IMG/VR virus record: IMGVR_UViG_3300029984_000001
Span: 62,001 to 126,000 of that record
Strand: one strand, 5' to 3'
DNA: 64,000 nucleotides
DNA from: a virus
The stretch's first letter is position 1. Each line of letters opens with the position of its first letter. The notes below the pieces were generated by a model that did not search any database, was not told where the DNA came from, and saw nothing but the letters and a program-made list of their open reading frames with translations. The position numbers and the translations under genes were made by a program. This document shows, piece by piece, positions 35,841 to 45,134 of this stretch.

Positions 35841-36611
35841 ATGCCAAAGAGATTTAATTGTAAAAATGAAGAGGAAATGAGGACAGATATTAATAATAGA
35901 TTAGCAATATTGTGTGCACTAACAGGTTCTCATAATTATAACCTTAATACTAAAAATTCAGATAGAGATTCAAAAATATTTATAATGCCCAACATAGATG
36001 ATATCTATAATCATAAAATATTCACAAAATCATATAATATTGAATTCAATAATAATGATTTTTCTGTATATGATATTAGAAGATTACCAGATTTATTATG
36101 TAAATCTAATTGTAATTTTATGGAAATGTTATTTACTGTTGATTTGAGTATACATGAAATGTTTACTAAAGAAATAGAAGAAATATATAATATGAAAGAT
36201 GAGATAGCCAGATTTAATTTGTCATTCTTATACACTTCATTATATAATAATGCTAGATTATTTCAAGATGAATATATCAAAAAGGGTAATATGAAATCAG
36301 CATCACATTGTTTGAGATTATTAAGAACACTTCAGAAATATGCTTTGAACGATTTTACTGATTTTAAAAAAGCGTTATGGTTTGAAAACAATCCTAAAGA
36401 TTTAATCATGTATATAAAAACAGGAGAATATGACGAAAATAGATATTCATTCTCTAGTATTAATATACCTAAACTACTATCAGATGAATTTAGGAAAGCT
36501 GAAAAGTTTGAATCTAAATATAAACAATATGATTATGTACAAGAAACAGAAGATAAATTAAATAAAATAGTTAAAGACATGGTTCTTAAATATATAAAGA
36601 GTATGTTATAA
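35841..36611 (+). CDS. RlaP-type nucleotidyltransferase, 256 aa
   Basis: ATG start after ATGGGGGATTAGA. The N-terminal region has the polymerase-beta superfamily signature G-S-H-N-Y-N-L-N-T-K-N-S-D-R-D-S-K (29-45), i.e. the GS helix start and the D-x-D metal pair (D41, D43), followed by a third acidic strand near F-S-V-Y-D-I-R-R. This matches the predicted nucleotidyltransferase family PF10127 (RlaP, RNA-ligase-associated), common in large phages and proposed to act in nucleic acid repair. The actual substrate is unknown. The C-terminal half is helical. Confidence 0.8.
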   Translation: MPKRFNCKNEEEMRTDINNRLAILCALTGSHNYNLNTKNSDRDSKIFIMPNIDDIYNHKIFTKSYNIEFNNNDFSVYDIRRLPDLLCKSNCNFMEMLFTVDLSIHEMFTKEIEEIYNMKDEIARFNLSFLYTSLYNNARLFQDEYIKKGNMKSASHCLRLLRTLQKYALNDFTDFKKALWFENNPKDLIMYIKTGEYDENRYSFSSINIPKLLSDEFRKAEKFESKYKQYDYVQETEDKLNKIVKDMVLKYIKSML

Positions 36612-36625
36612 ACTAAAAATATTTA

Positions 36626-36647
36626 TAATTATATATTATATAACTGA
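36626..36647 (+). promoter_or_regulatory. Early-type phage promoter, TATATTAT-N5-TG
   Basis: TAATTATATATTAT, 5 nt, TGA. It starts the unit of small genes 36683-38058. Confidence 0.75.
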
Positions 36648-36682
36648 ATAAATAATAATATATTTTGAAAGGTAGTGTTTTA

Positions 36683-37054
36683 ATGAACAATTTTATGAAG
36701 AGAGACGAAATAATTAATGAGGATTTATTAAAAGAGGGGTTAATCAACCCAGATGCTTTACTCAACAAAAAAGAGAAATCTTATATGATACTATACTTTG
36801 CGACAGAACCAGTATCAAAAGAAGAAGAAAAAAGCTGGCATGTTGCTGTAGGAAGAGAAGAAGCATATAATTTTATCAAAGGAATGATAAGTTGTATAGA
36901 TTTAGAATCAACGAAAGTAGTTGTAGGAGGAACGACATATGAAGATGCTAAAAATGCCTATCAATTCATGAAATACATATCACAGTTCATGAATGATCCA
37001 ACGTTTAATATCGACGAATACTATACTCCAGATGAAGATGAGAAAGGAGAATAA
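36683..37054 (+). CDS. Hypothetical protein with N-terminal FMxR motif, 123 aa
   Basis: I choose ATG 36683 because GAAAGGTAGTG lies upstream. The N-terminus M-N-N-F-M-K-R-D-E-I-I-N-E-D-L-L closely matches the start of the AP2 nuclease at 57594 (K-K-F-M-T-R-D-E-K-I-N-P-D-L-L). The rest of the protein is different: a compact alpha/beta domain (M-I-L-Y-F-A-T, V-V-V-G-G-T-T-Y-E-D-A) and an acidic C-terminus (T-P-D-E-D-E-K-G-E). Not recognised. It is the first gene after an early-type promoter and is 5 nt from the next gene. Confidence 0.65.
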   Translation: MNNFMKRDEIINEDLLKEGLINPDALLNKKEKSYMILYFATEPVSKEEEKSWHVAVGREEAYNFIKGMISCIDLESTKVVVGGTTYEDAKNAYQFMKYISQFMNDPTFNIDEYYTPDEDEKGE

Positions 37055-37059
37055 TATTA

Positions 37060-37506
37060 ATGGCTAATGATTATAATTATTTCACTCAGAATATACAAAG
37101 AATGGGTGAAGAATTTTTAATGTTAAAGAATTCAAAAGATTTTCAAAGAGAAGCTCCAGCTATATTTAGACAATTAGCAAGAAGACAAATAGATTTAGAA
37201 ATGTACGGACACTTCTTTCTAGAAAAACAATTCTTAGAAAGTTGTATTAATGTTGCGAATGAGGAAATTTTACTAAATAAAGCAAGTGCAATAGGATTAG
37301 GGTATTATGTAGATTCTATGACATATCTGAATGGAGGTGTAGATCCTTATTTTCTAACCATCTTAAAAATGTATAGAGAGAAATGTGATGTTTATTCAAT
37401 TGTACATCAACATTTATGTATGTTAAGGGATACTGGGAATATTAATTATATAAAGAGTCTAGCAAGTATTCTAACAACAAATAGGACATTAGGAAATGCA
37501 TTGTAA
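37060..37506 (+). CDS. Hypothetical protein, 148 aa
   Basis: ATG start after AGGAGAATATTA, inside the last codons of its predecessor's ribosome region, so coupled to it. All-helical in appearance, with several Cys and Met residues and no zinc-binding pattern. No family recognised. It belongs to the early unit 36683-38058. Confidence 0.6.
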   Translation: MANDYNYFTQNIQRMGEEFLMLKNSKDFQREAPAIFRQLARRQIDLEMYGHFFLEKQFLESCINVANEEILLNKASAIGLGYYVDSMTYLNGGVDPYFLTILKMYREKCDVYSIVHQHLCMLRDTGNINYIKSLASILTTNRTLGNAL

Positions 37507-37560
37507 AATTTAAACCCTAAACATAAGAATAAATTTATGTTTATAGGAGGTTTAATTTTT

Positions 37561-38058
37561 ATGGCAAGTATAGATGATCTAATTAAATTATACAGAGATA
37601 CATTTGGTGATGAGGAATTAATCGTCATATCAGATAATGTTAAGGTTTTTAAAAATGCAGAAGGTCGTAGATTAATATTCGATGAGGATAGTAGAATGAT
37701 TCATTCTATTGCAGTTAATACTGATGGGTCTAACTTTGGAGTTCAGAATCTATTTCAATTCGAATCATTAATGTACGATCAAGTTCAATTCATGAATAAT
37801 TATGGTGGTGGAAAAGAACTGTCTGTTTTATTAGATAAATTAAAAGAAATTAACGTTATCGATGAAGATAAAAGATTAGAATTAGTTAATTACTTTAAAA
37901 GTCGATTTGCATTCGTTGATGGATATGGTAATAAACCATATGAAGATGTTAATGACAAAGACCGATCATATATTGATAAAGAACGTATACCTACGAATGA
38001 TGATGGTGAGATATTAACAAGTAAAGATACTTTATCAATAAATAAAATAAGACACTAA
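37561..38058 (+). CDS. Hypothetical protein, 165 aa
   Basis: I choose ATG 37561 (M-A-S-I-D-D-L-I) because TAGGAGG lies 10 nt upstream; an earlier ATG at 37537 precedes that site. Acidic, mixed alpha/beta, with a charged C-terminal third (D-V-N-D-K-D-R-S-Y-I-D-K-E-R). No known motif. It is the last gene of the early unit; the next early-type promoter follows within 25 nt. Confidence 0.6.
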   Translation: MASIDDLIKLYRDTFGDEELIVISDNVKVFKNAEGRRLIFDEDSRMIHSIAVNTDGSNFGVQNLFQFESLMYDQVQFMNNYGGGKELSVLLDKLKEINVIDEDKRLELVNYFKSRFAFVDGYGNKPYEDVNDKDRSYIDKERIPTNDDGEILTSKDTLSINKIRH

Positions 38059-38081
38059 AAAATTAAAACTAAAACTATTTA

Positions 38082-38103
38082 TAACTATATATTATAATAA
38101 TGA
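38082..38103 (+). promoter_or_regulatory. Early-type phage promoter, TATATTAT-N5-TG
   Basis: TAACTATATATTAT, 5 nt, TGA, about 40 nt before the ATG at 38142. Confidence 0.75.
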
Positions 38104-38141
38104 AAATACATAACCAAAAAACAAATTTAGGAGGAATAAAT

Positions 38142-38963
38142 ATGTATAATGGACAACAAGGAAATCAATTCGGAATGGGTGGAACTTATTATGCACCACA
38201 AAAGAAAATAGAAATGCATCAAGCATTAACTGCTGAAGAAGAAGCAATGTTAAAGAATCAAAATAGATCTAATCTAAGTTTTAAACTAGATCAAATGGAA
38301 GTGCTTACAGGTATTTGTACACATAAAAGTAATACAACTAAAATGCCAGATATAACTTTATTAGGTGGAACTAGAGTTAAATGTAACATATGTCAAGAAG
38401 AATGGGATTTATTAGAGGATTTAGAATTATTTAAATCAGCCGTAGGTATTGTTATATCAGGATTACAAACAATGAAAACATGGTGGATTGATATCCCACC
38501 AGAAACTGCTAGAGAATACTTCCCAATTATACCATTATTAAAGAAAGCTCCTGCTGGTCTTCAAATGTCTATGCAATGTTGGAGACAATATGAAGAAGCT
38601 AGACAAGTAAATACAAGCAATGGAAATAACTCATTTAACATGTGGAATAACATAATGACAGGTGGATTTAATCCAATGCAACAACAACAAATGATGATGC
38701 AACAACAAATGATGCAACAACAAATGCAACAACAACAATATGGATACGACCCAAATCTAGCAATGAGTAATATGTATGCTGGAAATAATATGATGGGTGG
38801 CAATCCAATGGTACAAAACCAAGATCCAGGAAACTTCACTCCAGGTGCTGGTGGTTATGCTCCAGGAACAACAGGTATGATGAATAATATGGGTAATGGT
38901 CAAGGACAAACTGAAACTAGTGTAAGTAATACTGTACAAGTAACTAAAGTAATGAGTATGTAG
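38142..38963 (+). CDS. Zinc-ribbon-like phage protein with Gln/Met-rich tail, 273 aa
   Basis: I choose ATG 38142 (M-Y-N-G-Q-Q-G-N) after TTAGGAGGAATAAAT. Residues 28-90 contain A-L-T-A-E-E-E-A-M-L-K and a putative zinc site: C59, H61, C81, C84 (I-C-T-H-K ... K-C-N-I-C-Q-E-E-W). Similar short proteins with I-C-T-H-K ... C-x-I-C-G occur in many phages, with unknown role. Residues about 180-205 are an almost pure Gln/Met run (Q-Q-Q-Q-M-M-M-Q-Q-Q), followed by an Asn/Gly/Met/Pro-rich disordered tail. The gene has its own early-type promoter and terminator, so it forms a single-gene unit. Confidence 0.7.
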   Translation: MYNGQQGNQFGMGGTYYAPQKKIEMHQALTAEEEAMLKNQNRSNLSFKLDQMEVLTGICTHKSNTTKMPDITLLGGTRVKCNICQEEWDLLEDLELFKSAVGIVISGLQTMKTWWIDIPPETAREYFPIIPLLKKAPAGLQMSMQCWRQYEEARQVNTSNGNNSFNMWNNIMTGGFNPMQQQQMMMQQQMMQQQMQQQQYGYDPNLAMSNMYAGNNMMGGNPMVQNQDPGNFTPGAGGYAPGTTGMMNNMGNGQGQTETSVSNTVQVTKVMSM

Positions 38964-38985
38964 TATAATATTTTTAAATAAATAT

Positions 38986-39017
38986 AATGATGGGGTTCGT
39001 TCTCCATCATTATTTTT
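38986..39017 (+). terminator. Intrinsic terminator
   Basis: Stem AATGATGG / CCATCATT followed by ATTTTTT. Confidence 0.85.
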
Positions 39018-39029
39018 TACCTTCATTAT

Positions 39030-39042
39030 AAACTATATAATG
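39030..39042 (+). promoter_or_regulatory. AAACTATATAATG element before topoisomerase B
   Basis: Second copy of the 13-mer at 906-918. It lies between a terminator and the TTG start at 39072, so a promoter role is plausible. Confidence 0.35.
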
Positions 39043-39071
39043 ACAAAAAATAATTGAAGGAAGTGATGTAA

Positions 39072-40649
39072 TTGGCTATGCTGAAAAAAATGGATAAGAC
39101 AATGGAAGAAAATATTAGAGGATACGGTAATGAGATTATAACAAAGTTATTCCCTGATAATATAAGAGTCAATATAGGAATGTATATTGGTTCAAAAGGA
39201 AATTCTGGTTATTTAAATATGATACGGGAAGTTTTTCAAAATGCTTTTGATGAAGTTATGAGAGCAACAAGAGGTAAATCTCCTTGTAGTATAATAAGGA
39301 TTTTCTTTGATGAAAGAACTTTAGATTGTATGGTACAAGATGATGGTAGAGGTTTACCGTTTGAAAAGATGCATGACATATATGCTGAATTATCTACATC
39401 ATCTAATTATGAGAAGGAATTAGGAGACTACAGCTCAGGCAAACATGGGTTAGGTGGAAAAATTACGAATGCCCTTTGTGATAAATTTTCAGCAGAGTCT
39501 TATCAATTAGGAGATGCAAGAAAAATAGAATTTGAAGATGCAGTTGTTAATAAAAAAGGAATTTATAAGATACCTTATAAAAATAATCAACAAGGTACAT
39601 TAGTTTTATTTCATCCTTCAATAGAAATAATGGGTGGAATTAATCTAACTTGTGAAGAAGTATTAGCAATGATGAGAGGTATAGTATTCTTAGGTAAATT
39701 AGGTAGAATAGTAGAATTTCATGGTATTACTAATATGGGTAAACAAGTTGAAACTACTATAGTTAATGAATATGGAATACTAACAGATTTACTTGGTAGA
39801 GTTAAATCTCAATTGATTACACCAATTTTAATTGGTGGTGATGATGGTAACTGTAAAGCTGATATAGCATTTACATATGATGGTGAAGATACTTTGGAAG
39901 AGATACATAGTTATGCTAACTATTCTCCAACTACAGATGGTACACATGTTAAAGGATTTAAAGCTGGTATATCAAAATTCTTTATGGATTATATGAATAA
40001 GATTTATTTAGCCAAAGCGGGTTCTTTAAAAGGAAAGAAATCTAAATCTAATGCTAAACCATTACAAGTCGTAGCTTCAGATGTAAGTTGTGGATTAAAA
40101 GCTATTGTATCAGCATGTGCATTGATTCCTATCTTTGGAGGACAAGCTAAAGAAACAATAACTAATGAAGAACTTGAGACATTCATAAAAGATTTAGTAA
40201 TTAAAGCATTACAATCTTGGAGTAAAGAGAAGCCTATGGAATTAAATAAGATTTGTAATTATCTTAAAGATATAGCTATACTTCGGACTAAAGATGAAGT
40301 AGAAAAGATAAAGATTGGTTCTAAATATAAGACAGATGCTTTAAGTGGTGGACTTCCAAAGAAGTACCTAAGACCACAAGGAACTAAAGATCTAGAATTT
40401 ATAATAGTTGAAGGGGATTCAGCTTTAGGACCAGGAAGAGCAACAAGATGTAAATCTAGACAAGGTATGTTACCAATTAGAGGAAAGATGCCTAATATCT
40501 TTAATATGACAGATAGAAATAGAAAAGAGTTCTTAGAGAATGATGAAATTGCAGCATTTATTAATATCATATCTGGTGGTACAGGAAAATTCGGTGAAAA
40601 ATTTATGCCTAGTGATACTAAATACACTAAGATTATTATCATGTCGGAT
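39072..40649 (+). CDS. Type II DNA topoisomerase subunit B (GyrB/ParE-like), exon 1
   Basis: TTG start after GAAGGAAGTG. Exon 1 encodes 526 residues. The GHKL ATPase motifs are N-A-F-D-E-V near residue 58, D-D-G-R-G-L-P near 91, and G-K-H-G-L-G-G-K near 124. The TOPRIM domain starts with V-E-G-D-S-A-L-G-P-G-R near 448. The exon ends K-I-I-I-M-S-D, the first Asp of the TOPRIM DxDxD motif. Unspliced translation would stop at 40671-40673. Joining 40649 to 41803 gives I-I-I-M-S-D-A-D-K-D-G-D-H-I, restoring the motif in frame. The spliced protein is 809 aa. With the A subunit directly downstream it forms a phage gyrase/topoisomerase that manages supercoiling and decatenation. Confidence 0.93.
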
Positions 40650-41802
40650 AAAATGTGTGTCCCTTCTCTATAGTAATATAGAGTCGAATAACCTATTAAA
40701 TGCTGGAAAGTCCACAAAAGTTCATAAACCATTATTATAATAAGAAATGGTTACGAAAGTAGAAACAATATATGAACCTGACATATGCTGAAATAAAAGC
40801 TTTAGTTGAGATTCTAAAGTGCTAAGTGTTATTGACAAGGGATTCTCAGCAGTAAAATAATTTGCTTAAATAAAATAATTAATAAAAAGGAGGTGAAAAA
40901 TATGAATGTTTTTATGCAACGATGTTTTGATTATTTTCCTATAAATATATCAAATCCTACTATAGAAATAGTTAGATATCCAGAGATGTGGAAACCTTTG
41001 AATATAATTGGAATAAAATATAATACATATAATATTAGCACAAAAGGTAGAATCTATTCAATACCAAAACAGAGATTATTAAATCCTCAATGTAATTCTG
41101 ATGGATATATGAAAATAAAATTATTAACAAATATTGAATCAAGAGAAGAGTTCAGTTTACATAGATTAGTTTTAATGACATTCTTTCCAATTTTCTATAT
41201 GAATGAATTAGAAGTGAATCATATAAATGGTAAAAAAGATGATAATGATATTGCAAACTTAGAATGGTGTAGTAGATCTCAAAATATACATCATAGTTAT
41301 TTACTTGGGTCTAGAAGTCAAATTGGTGTAAATAATGGTAATGCTAAATTTAATGAAAATGATGTAAGAAGAATATGTGAATATAGACAACAAGGATTAG
41401 TTGCAAGTCAAATATGTAAAGCTATGGATTTGGATTGTGAACCTAATAAGAGACATAGACGAGTAGAAAATATATTATTCGGAGTTACATGGAAACATAT
41501 ATCATCGCAATATGGAATATAAGTTTAAGCAACTTATTTTATTCAACGACTATCGAAAGCTATATACTAAGACAATATTCTTAGTTGAAAATAAGGTATA
41601 TATTAACAATATATACACGAAGCAAGTAGAGTAGAGCCAAGTGGTAGAACCGTTCCGTAATAAGGATATAAGAGTTCTTTAAATCGAAGTGATAGGTTGC
41701 CTATATATGATATAGGTAAATGATATAGTCTTAACACCTACTTAACAGTAGGGAAGTTCATAAGAGAACTGTATTATCTAACGAATAGTATGAAAACAAT
41801 TG
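40650..41802 (+). mobile_element. Group I intron in topoisomerase B gene, with HNH endonuclease ORF
   Basis: The intron of 1153 nt splits the TOPRIM DxDxD motif between two Asp codons. The 5' exon GGAT (40646-40649) pairs with GTCC (40659-40662), giving the U-G pair at the splice site, and the intron ends in G41802. Its flanks match the intron at 2252-3579 closely: AAATGTGT near the 5' end, CTATAGTAATATAG, GTTACGAAAGTAGAAACAAT, TCAACGACTATCGAAAGC and GAACTGTA...ACGAATAGTATGAA at the 3' end. Splicing restores frame and a catalytic motif. Confidence 0.88.
40902..41522 (+). CDS. Intron-encoded HNH homing endonuclease
   Basis: ATG 40902 with AAGGAGGTG upstream; 206 residues, located in the same intron loop as the nuclease at 2518-3303. 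NUMOD4-like N-terminal region (W-K-P-L-N-I-I-G ... I-S-T-K-G-R-I-Y-S) and the HNH core (V-N-H-I-N-G-K-K-D-D-N, L-E-W-C-S-R-S-Q-N-I-H-H-S-Y). A C-terminal region with N-A-K-F-N-E-N-D-V-R-R-I-C likely forms a helix-turn-helix DNA-binding element. The N-terminus M-N-V-F-M-Q-R bears the F4-M5-x-R7 motif. It shares domain order with the other intron nuclease but is shorter. Confidence 0.88.
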   Translation: MNVFMQRCFDYFPINISNPTIEIVRYPEMWKPLNIIGIKYNTYNISTKGRIYSIPKQRLLNPQCNSDGYMKIKLLTNIESREEFSLHRLVLMTFFPIFYMNELEVNHINGKKDDNDIANLEWCSRSQNIHHSYLLGSRSQIGVNNGNAKFNENDVRRICEYRQQGLVASQICKAMDLDCEPNKRHRRVENILFGVTWKHISSQYGI

Positions 41803-42654
41803 GCAGATAAAGATGGAGATCATATAGCTGTACTTGTATTAAAAGTCTTTATGGTATTATATCCAAGATTAGTTGAAGCTGGAATGGTATACAGAGCAAT
41901 AGCTCCATTATATGGTATACCAAATGCTAGGAATAAAAACAAAGTAGATAAATTCTTTACTACAAGATTAGAATATACTGAATGGTTATATAAAAATTTT
42001 AGTAAGAATAATACTATATTAAAACCAGATGGTAAAAAGTTAAGTAACGTTGAAGCAGAAGAAATATTATATAAAAACTCAGATTATACATATGATTTAA
42101 ACGTATTCTCAAATAGTTATGCAATAAATCCTATATTATTAGAACAAGTAATATATAATATTGTAAAAGCAAACCAATCAAAAAAGGATTTATATACCTT
42201 TATGAAAAAATCTATAGAATCTGATAAGAACTTTAGATTCATCAAAGTTGACAAAGTGAATAACATTGTTACTATAAAAGGTGAATATGAAGAACTTGAT
42301 CAAACTATAATTTTAAATAAAGTATTTATGACTGACTTAGAACAATTACTACAACATGTAGCTAATAATGTTTTATTATCTTTTATAATAAATGATAATC
42401 CTTGTAGCTTATATGAATTAGTTACTAAATTTGAAAATAGTGCACCAAAGCATATAAGACGGTATAAAGGATTGGGACAAATGAAAGATCTAGAATTACA
42501 ATCAACAACACTACATCCTGATATGGATAGAACTCTAATAAGATATACAATATTATCTGCTGCTGATTTTATTACAAAAATGAGATATTTAGAAACTGAT
42601 AAATGTAGATTGCTTGTTGGAAGAGTTAATACTAGAGAAGACGTAATGGATTAG
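41803..42654 (+). CDS. Type II DNA topoisomerase subunit B, exon 2
   Basis: Supplies residues 527-809 of the spliced protein. It starts A-D-K-D-G-D-H-I, completing the TOPRIM metal-binding motif, and continues with the B-subunit C-terminal region, including R-R-Y-K-G-L-G-Q-M (the conserved RxKGLGxM/E block) and T-L-H-P-D-M-D-R-T-L. A TTG at 41800 is in frame but is the last intron codon, not a start. The stop lies 13 nt before the A-subunit ATG, whose AGGAGG overlaps the end of this gene. Confidence 0.92.
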   Translation, partial: ADKDGDHIAVLVLKVFMVLYPRLVEAGMVYRAIAPLYGIPNARNKNKVDKFFTTRLEYTEWLYKNFSKNNTILKPDGKKLSNVEAEEILYKNSDYTYDLNVFSNSYAINPILLEQVIYNIVKANQSKKDLYTFMKKSIESDKNFRFIKVDKVNNIVTIKGEYEELDQTIILNKVFMTDLEQLLQHVANNVLLSFIINDNPCSLYELVTKFENSAPKHIRRYKGLGQMKDLELQSTTLHPDMDRTLIRYTILSAADFITKMRYLETDKCRLLVGRVNTREDVMD

Positions 42655-42667
42655 GAGGAATATAATA

Positions 42668-45052
42668 ATGCCAGAAAAGATTATTGAAGTAGATGCATTA
42701 CAAAAATCTATAGATGATTATGGAAGTTATGCAATATACGCATTAGCTACAAGAGTAACAGCAGATTATAGGGATGGACTTAAACAAGTCCATCGTAGAA
42801 TATTAATGGCTGCAACTAGATTAGGTGCATTACCAGGAACATTAAAGAAATCATCCAGAGTAGTAGGAGAAACATTAAAAGAACATCCTCATGGAGATAC
42901 ATCTGTATATGATGCTATAAAAATATTAGCAAATGATTTTGATACTTATATACCTTTAATTTATGGGGAAGGGAATTGGGGTTCTATTGATGGAGATTCT
43001 CAAGCTGCATCGAGATATACTGATTTATATTTATCTCAATTTTCACTTGATAATTATATCTCTGACATTAAATCTACACCACAAATAGTAGACTGGGTTC
43101 CAACATTTGATAATGATGATATGGAGGTACAATATTTATCTTCTAGATCTCCAGTAATATTAATAAATGGTAACTATGCGATTGGTATAGGTATGATGTC
43201 TGTAATATCAAAACACAATAATATTGAAGTATATGATGCAGCTATAAGATTATTAAGAGATCCTAATTACGAGGTTGTGTTACCTCCAGATCAGTGTGCT
43301 GAATGTGACATTATAAATACAGATTGGAAAGCAATAGCTAATACTGGACATGGAAGTTATATCGTAAGAGGAAGAATGATTGTAATTCCAGAAGTAAATA
43401 ATAAAATGATTAGAGACAATAAAAAGTATTTAGGATTACCTGCTGTAGAAATAATATCAACACCAGATTATGTAACATTAAATGCTATTAGAGAAAAAAT
43501 AACTAAATTATTAGAAGATAAAGTATTACCTCAAGTAATAGATATATGTTCTGATGAATCTAAAGGACCTAAAGAGATGGGTTGTTTGATTATTTTAAAG
43601 AAAGGTTCTGATCCTAAATTTGTTATGGATATGATATACAGACATACAGAAATGCAACACACTGTAACTGAAAATTATCAGATCTTATATAAATACAATT
43701 CGGTTGTTTGGGGACAAAAACGAATTCTTCAAGAATGGCTTGAGTGGGATAGACTTAGACTAACTAGAAAATATTATAATATACTTCAAAATATAAGAAC
43801 CCAATTATCAAAGAAAGATGCATATGTAAAATGTCTATCATCAAATAAAATAGAGAAAATAATTAGCATGATAAGAAAGAAAAAAGACACTGATATGAAT
43901 TCATCAATAGAATGGTTAGTATCTAATATAGGTCTAACTACAGGACAATCTAAATTTATATTAGAACAAAAAATATATAAATTATCTGAAGGATATTTAG
44001 CACAATATAAATATGAAGTACAAGAATGTTTAAAGGATATAAACAATTATGAACAGAAAATTCTTAATACTGATATATTAGATAATGATATAGAGGCAGA
44101 ATTATTAGAAATGAAAATGAAATATGGTAAGAAAAGAAATTGTACCTTCATAGATAAATCTGTTATAAATAATATTCCTAAAGGAGAATTTAAACTTATC
44201 ATAACAGCTAAGAATTTCATAAAGAAAATTCCAGCCAATGATCCAGTAGGTTCTTTAAAAGATGATAGGGCTGTTCAAATATTAAAGATAGACAATACAC
44301 AAAATATTTTAATATTTGATACTATAGGAAAAGTGTATAAGTTACCAGTGCATAAACTTCCTATATCAGATAAAGCTTCTAATGGTTGTGATATAAGATT
44401 GATTATAAAGAATCTTTCTGCAAATATTTGTACAGTTATGTCTGAACCCGTATTACAAGATTTGATGAAAAGAAAAATAAAACACTTTATAGTAGTTCAA
44501 TCTAGATTAGGTAATATAAAGAAACTCGATATAGAAGATGTTTTAGGAGCTACCCCATCAGGATTGATATATGCTAAGATTGTTGGAGATAATGACTTTA
44601 TAAATGATGTTGTGATATGTCCTGACGGATTGGATATAATTGCTTATAGTGATAATAAAGCGTTAAGATATAATATATCACAAGTACCTCATTTAAAGAG
44701 AAGTACATCAGGATCTAAATCAATGAAAGCTGATTTTATAGATGGGTTAGTAGTATTAAATCCTAACATGACAGATTTAGTTGTGTTAACAGAAAAAGGA
44801 TATATAAATAAATTTGATGCTTTAGGACTACTTACATTACAAAGAGGAAAATCTGGAGGTAATGTAATTAAATTAGCTAAAGGAGATAAAATTAAGTATA
44901 TATTCGGTGCTGATGAAACTTATCATATACAAGCTGTTACTTCTAATGAAACGATAGAAATAAATATAAGTGATATAAAACCACAAAGCTCAATATCATC
45001 AGGACAAAAACTTCTTAAAGATAATGTCATAGCAGCTAGATTACATAAATAA
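42668..45052 (+). CDS. Type II DNA topoisomerase subunit A (GyrA/ParC-like), 794 aa
   Basis: ATG start after TTAGGAGGAATATAATA. The breakage-reunion domain is clear: Y-R-D-G-L-K-Q-V-H-R-R near residues 34-44, H-P-H-G-D near 73-77, and the catalytic Tyr at 117 in A-A-S-R-Y-T-D. A coiled-coil region follows at about 350-470, and the C-terminal 300 residues have the repeating beta blades of a DNA-wrapping domain. Q-R-G-K-S-G-G-N near the C-terminus resembles, but does not equal, the gyrase box QRRGGKG, so gyrase versus topoisomerase IV activity is open. It pairs with the B subunit just upstream. Confidence 0.93.
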   Translation: MPEKIIEVDALQKSIDDYGSYAIYALATRVTADYRDGLKQVHRRILMAATRLGALPGTLKKSSRVVGETLKEHPHGDTSVYDAIKILANDFDTYIPLIYGEGNWGSIDGDSQAASRYTDLYLSQFSLDNYISDIKSTPQIVDWVPTFDNDDMEVQYLSSRSPVILINGNYAIGIGMMSVISKHNNIEVYDAAIRLLRDPNYEVVLPPDQCAECDIINTDWKAIANTGHGSYIVRGRMIVIPEVNNKMIRDNKKYLGLPAVEIISTPDYVTLNAIREKITKLLEDKVLPQVIDICSDESKGPKEMGCLIILKKGSDPKFVMDMIYRHTEMQHTVTENYQILYKYNSVVWGQKRILQEWLEWDRLRLTRKYYNILQNIRTQLSKKDAYVKCLSSNKIEKIISMIRKKKDTDMNSSIEWLVSNIGLTTGQSKFILEQKIYKLSEGYLAQYKYEVQECLKDINNYEQKILNTDILDNDIEAELLEMKMKYGKKRNCTFIDKSVINNIPKGEFKLIITAKNFIKKIPANDPVGSLKDDRAVQILKIDNTQNILIFDTIGKVYKLPVHKLPISDKASNGCDIRLIIKNLSANICTVMSEPVLQDLMKRKIKHFIVVQSRLGNIKKLDIEDVLGATPSGLIYAKIVGDNDFINDVVICPDGLDIIAYSDNKALRYNISQVPHLKRSTSGSKSMKADFIDGLVVLNPNMTDLVVLTEKGYINKFDALGLLTLQRGKSGGNVIKLAKGDKIKYIFGADETYHIQAVTSNETIEINISDIKPQSSISSGQKLLKDNVIAARLHK

Positions 45053-45056
45053 AACA

Positions 45057-45087
45057 AAAGAGGAGTAAAACCCTCTTTCTTTTTTAT
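45057..45087 (+). terminator. Intrinsic terminator
   Basis: Stem AAAGAGG / CCTCTTT followed by CTTTTTTATA, after the topoisomerase genes. Confidence 0.85.
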
Positions 45088-45105
45088 ATGATACACTTAT
45101 TCTTG

Positions 45106-45117
45106 AACAATATAATA
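45106..45117 (+). promoter_or_regulatory. Late-type promoter, AACA-N6-TA
   Basis: TTGAACAATATAATAAG: AACA ATATAA TA, 29 nt before the ATG at 45135. Confidence 0.62.
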
Positions 45118-45134
45118 AGAATAGAGGTGTTTAT

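Noticed and set aside
38561-39026. Cys- and Ser-rich open frames antisense to the zinc-ribbon gene
   Set aside because: They are mirror images of the Gln/Met codon repeats and lack ribosome sites.
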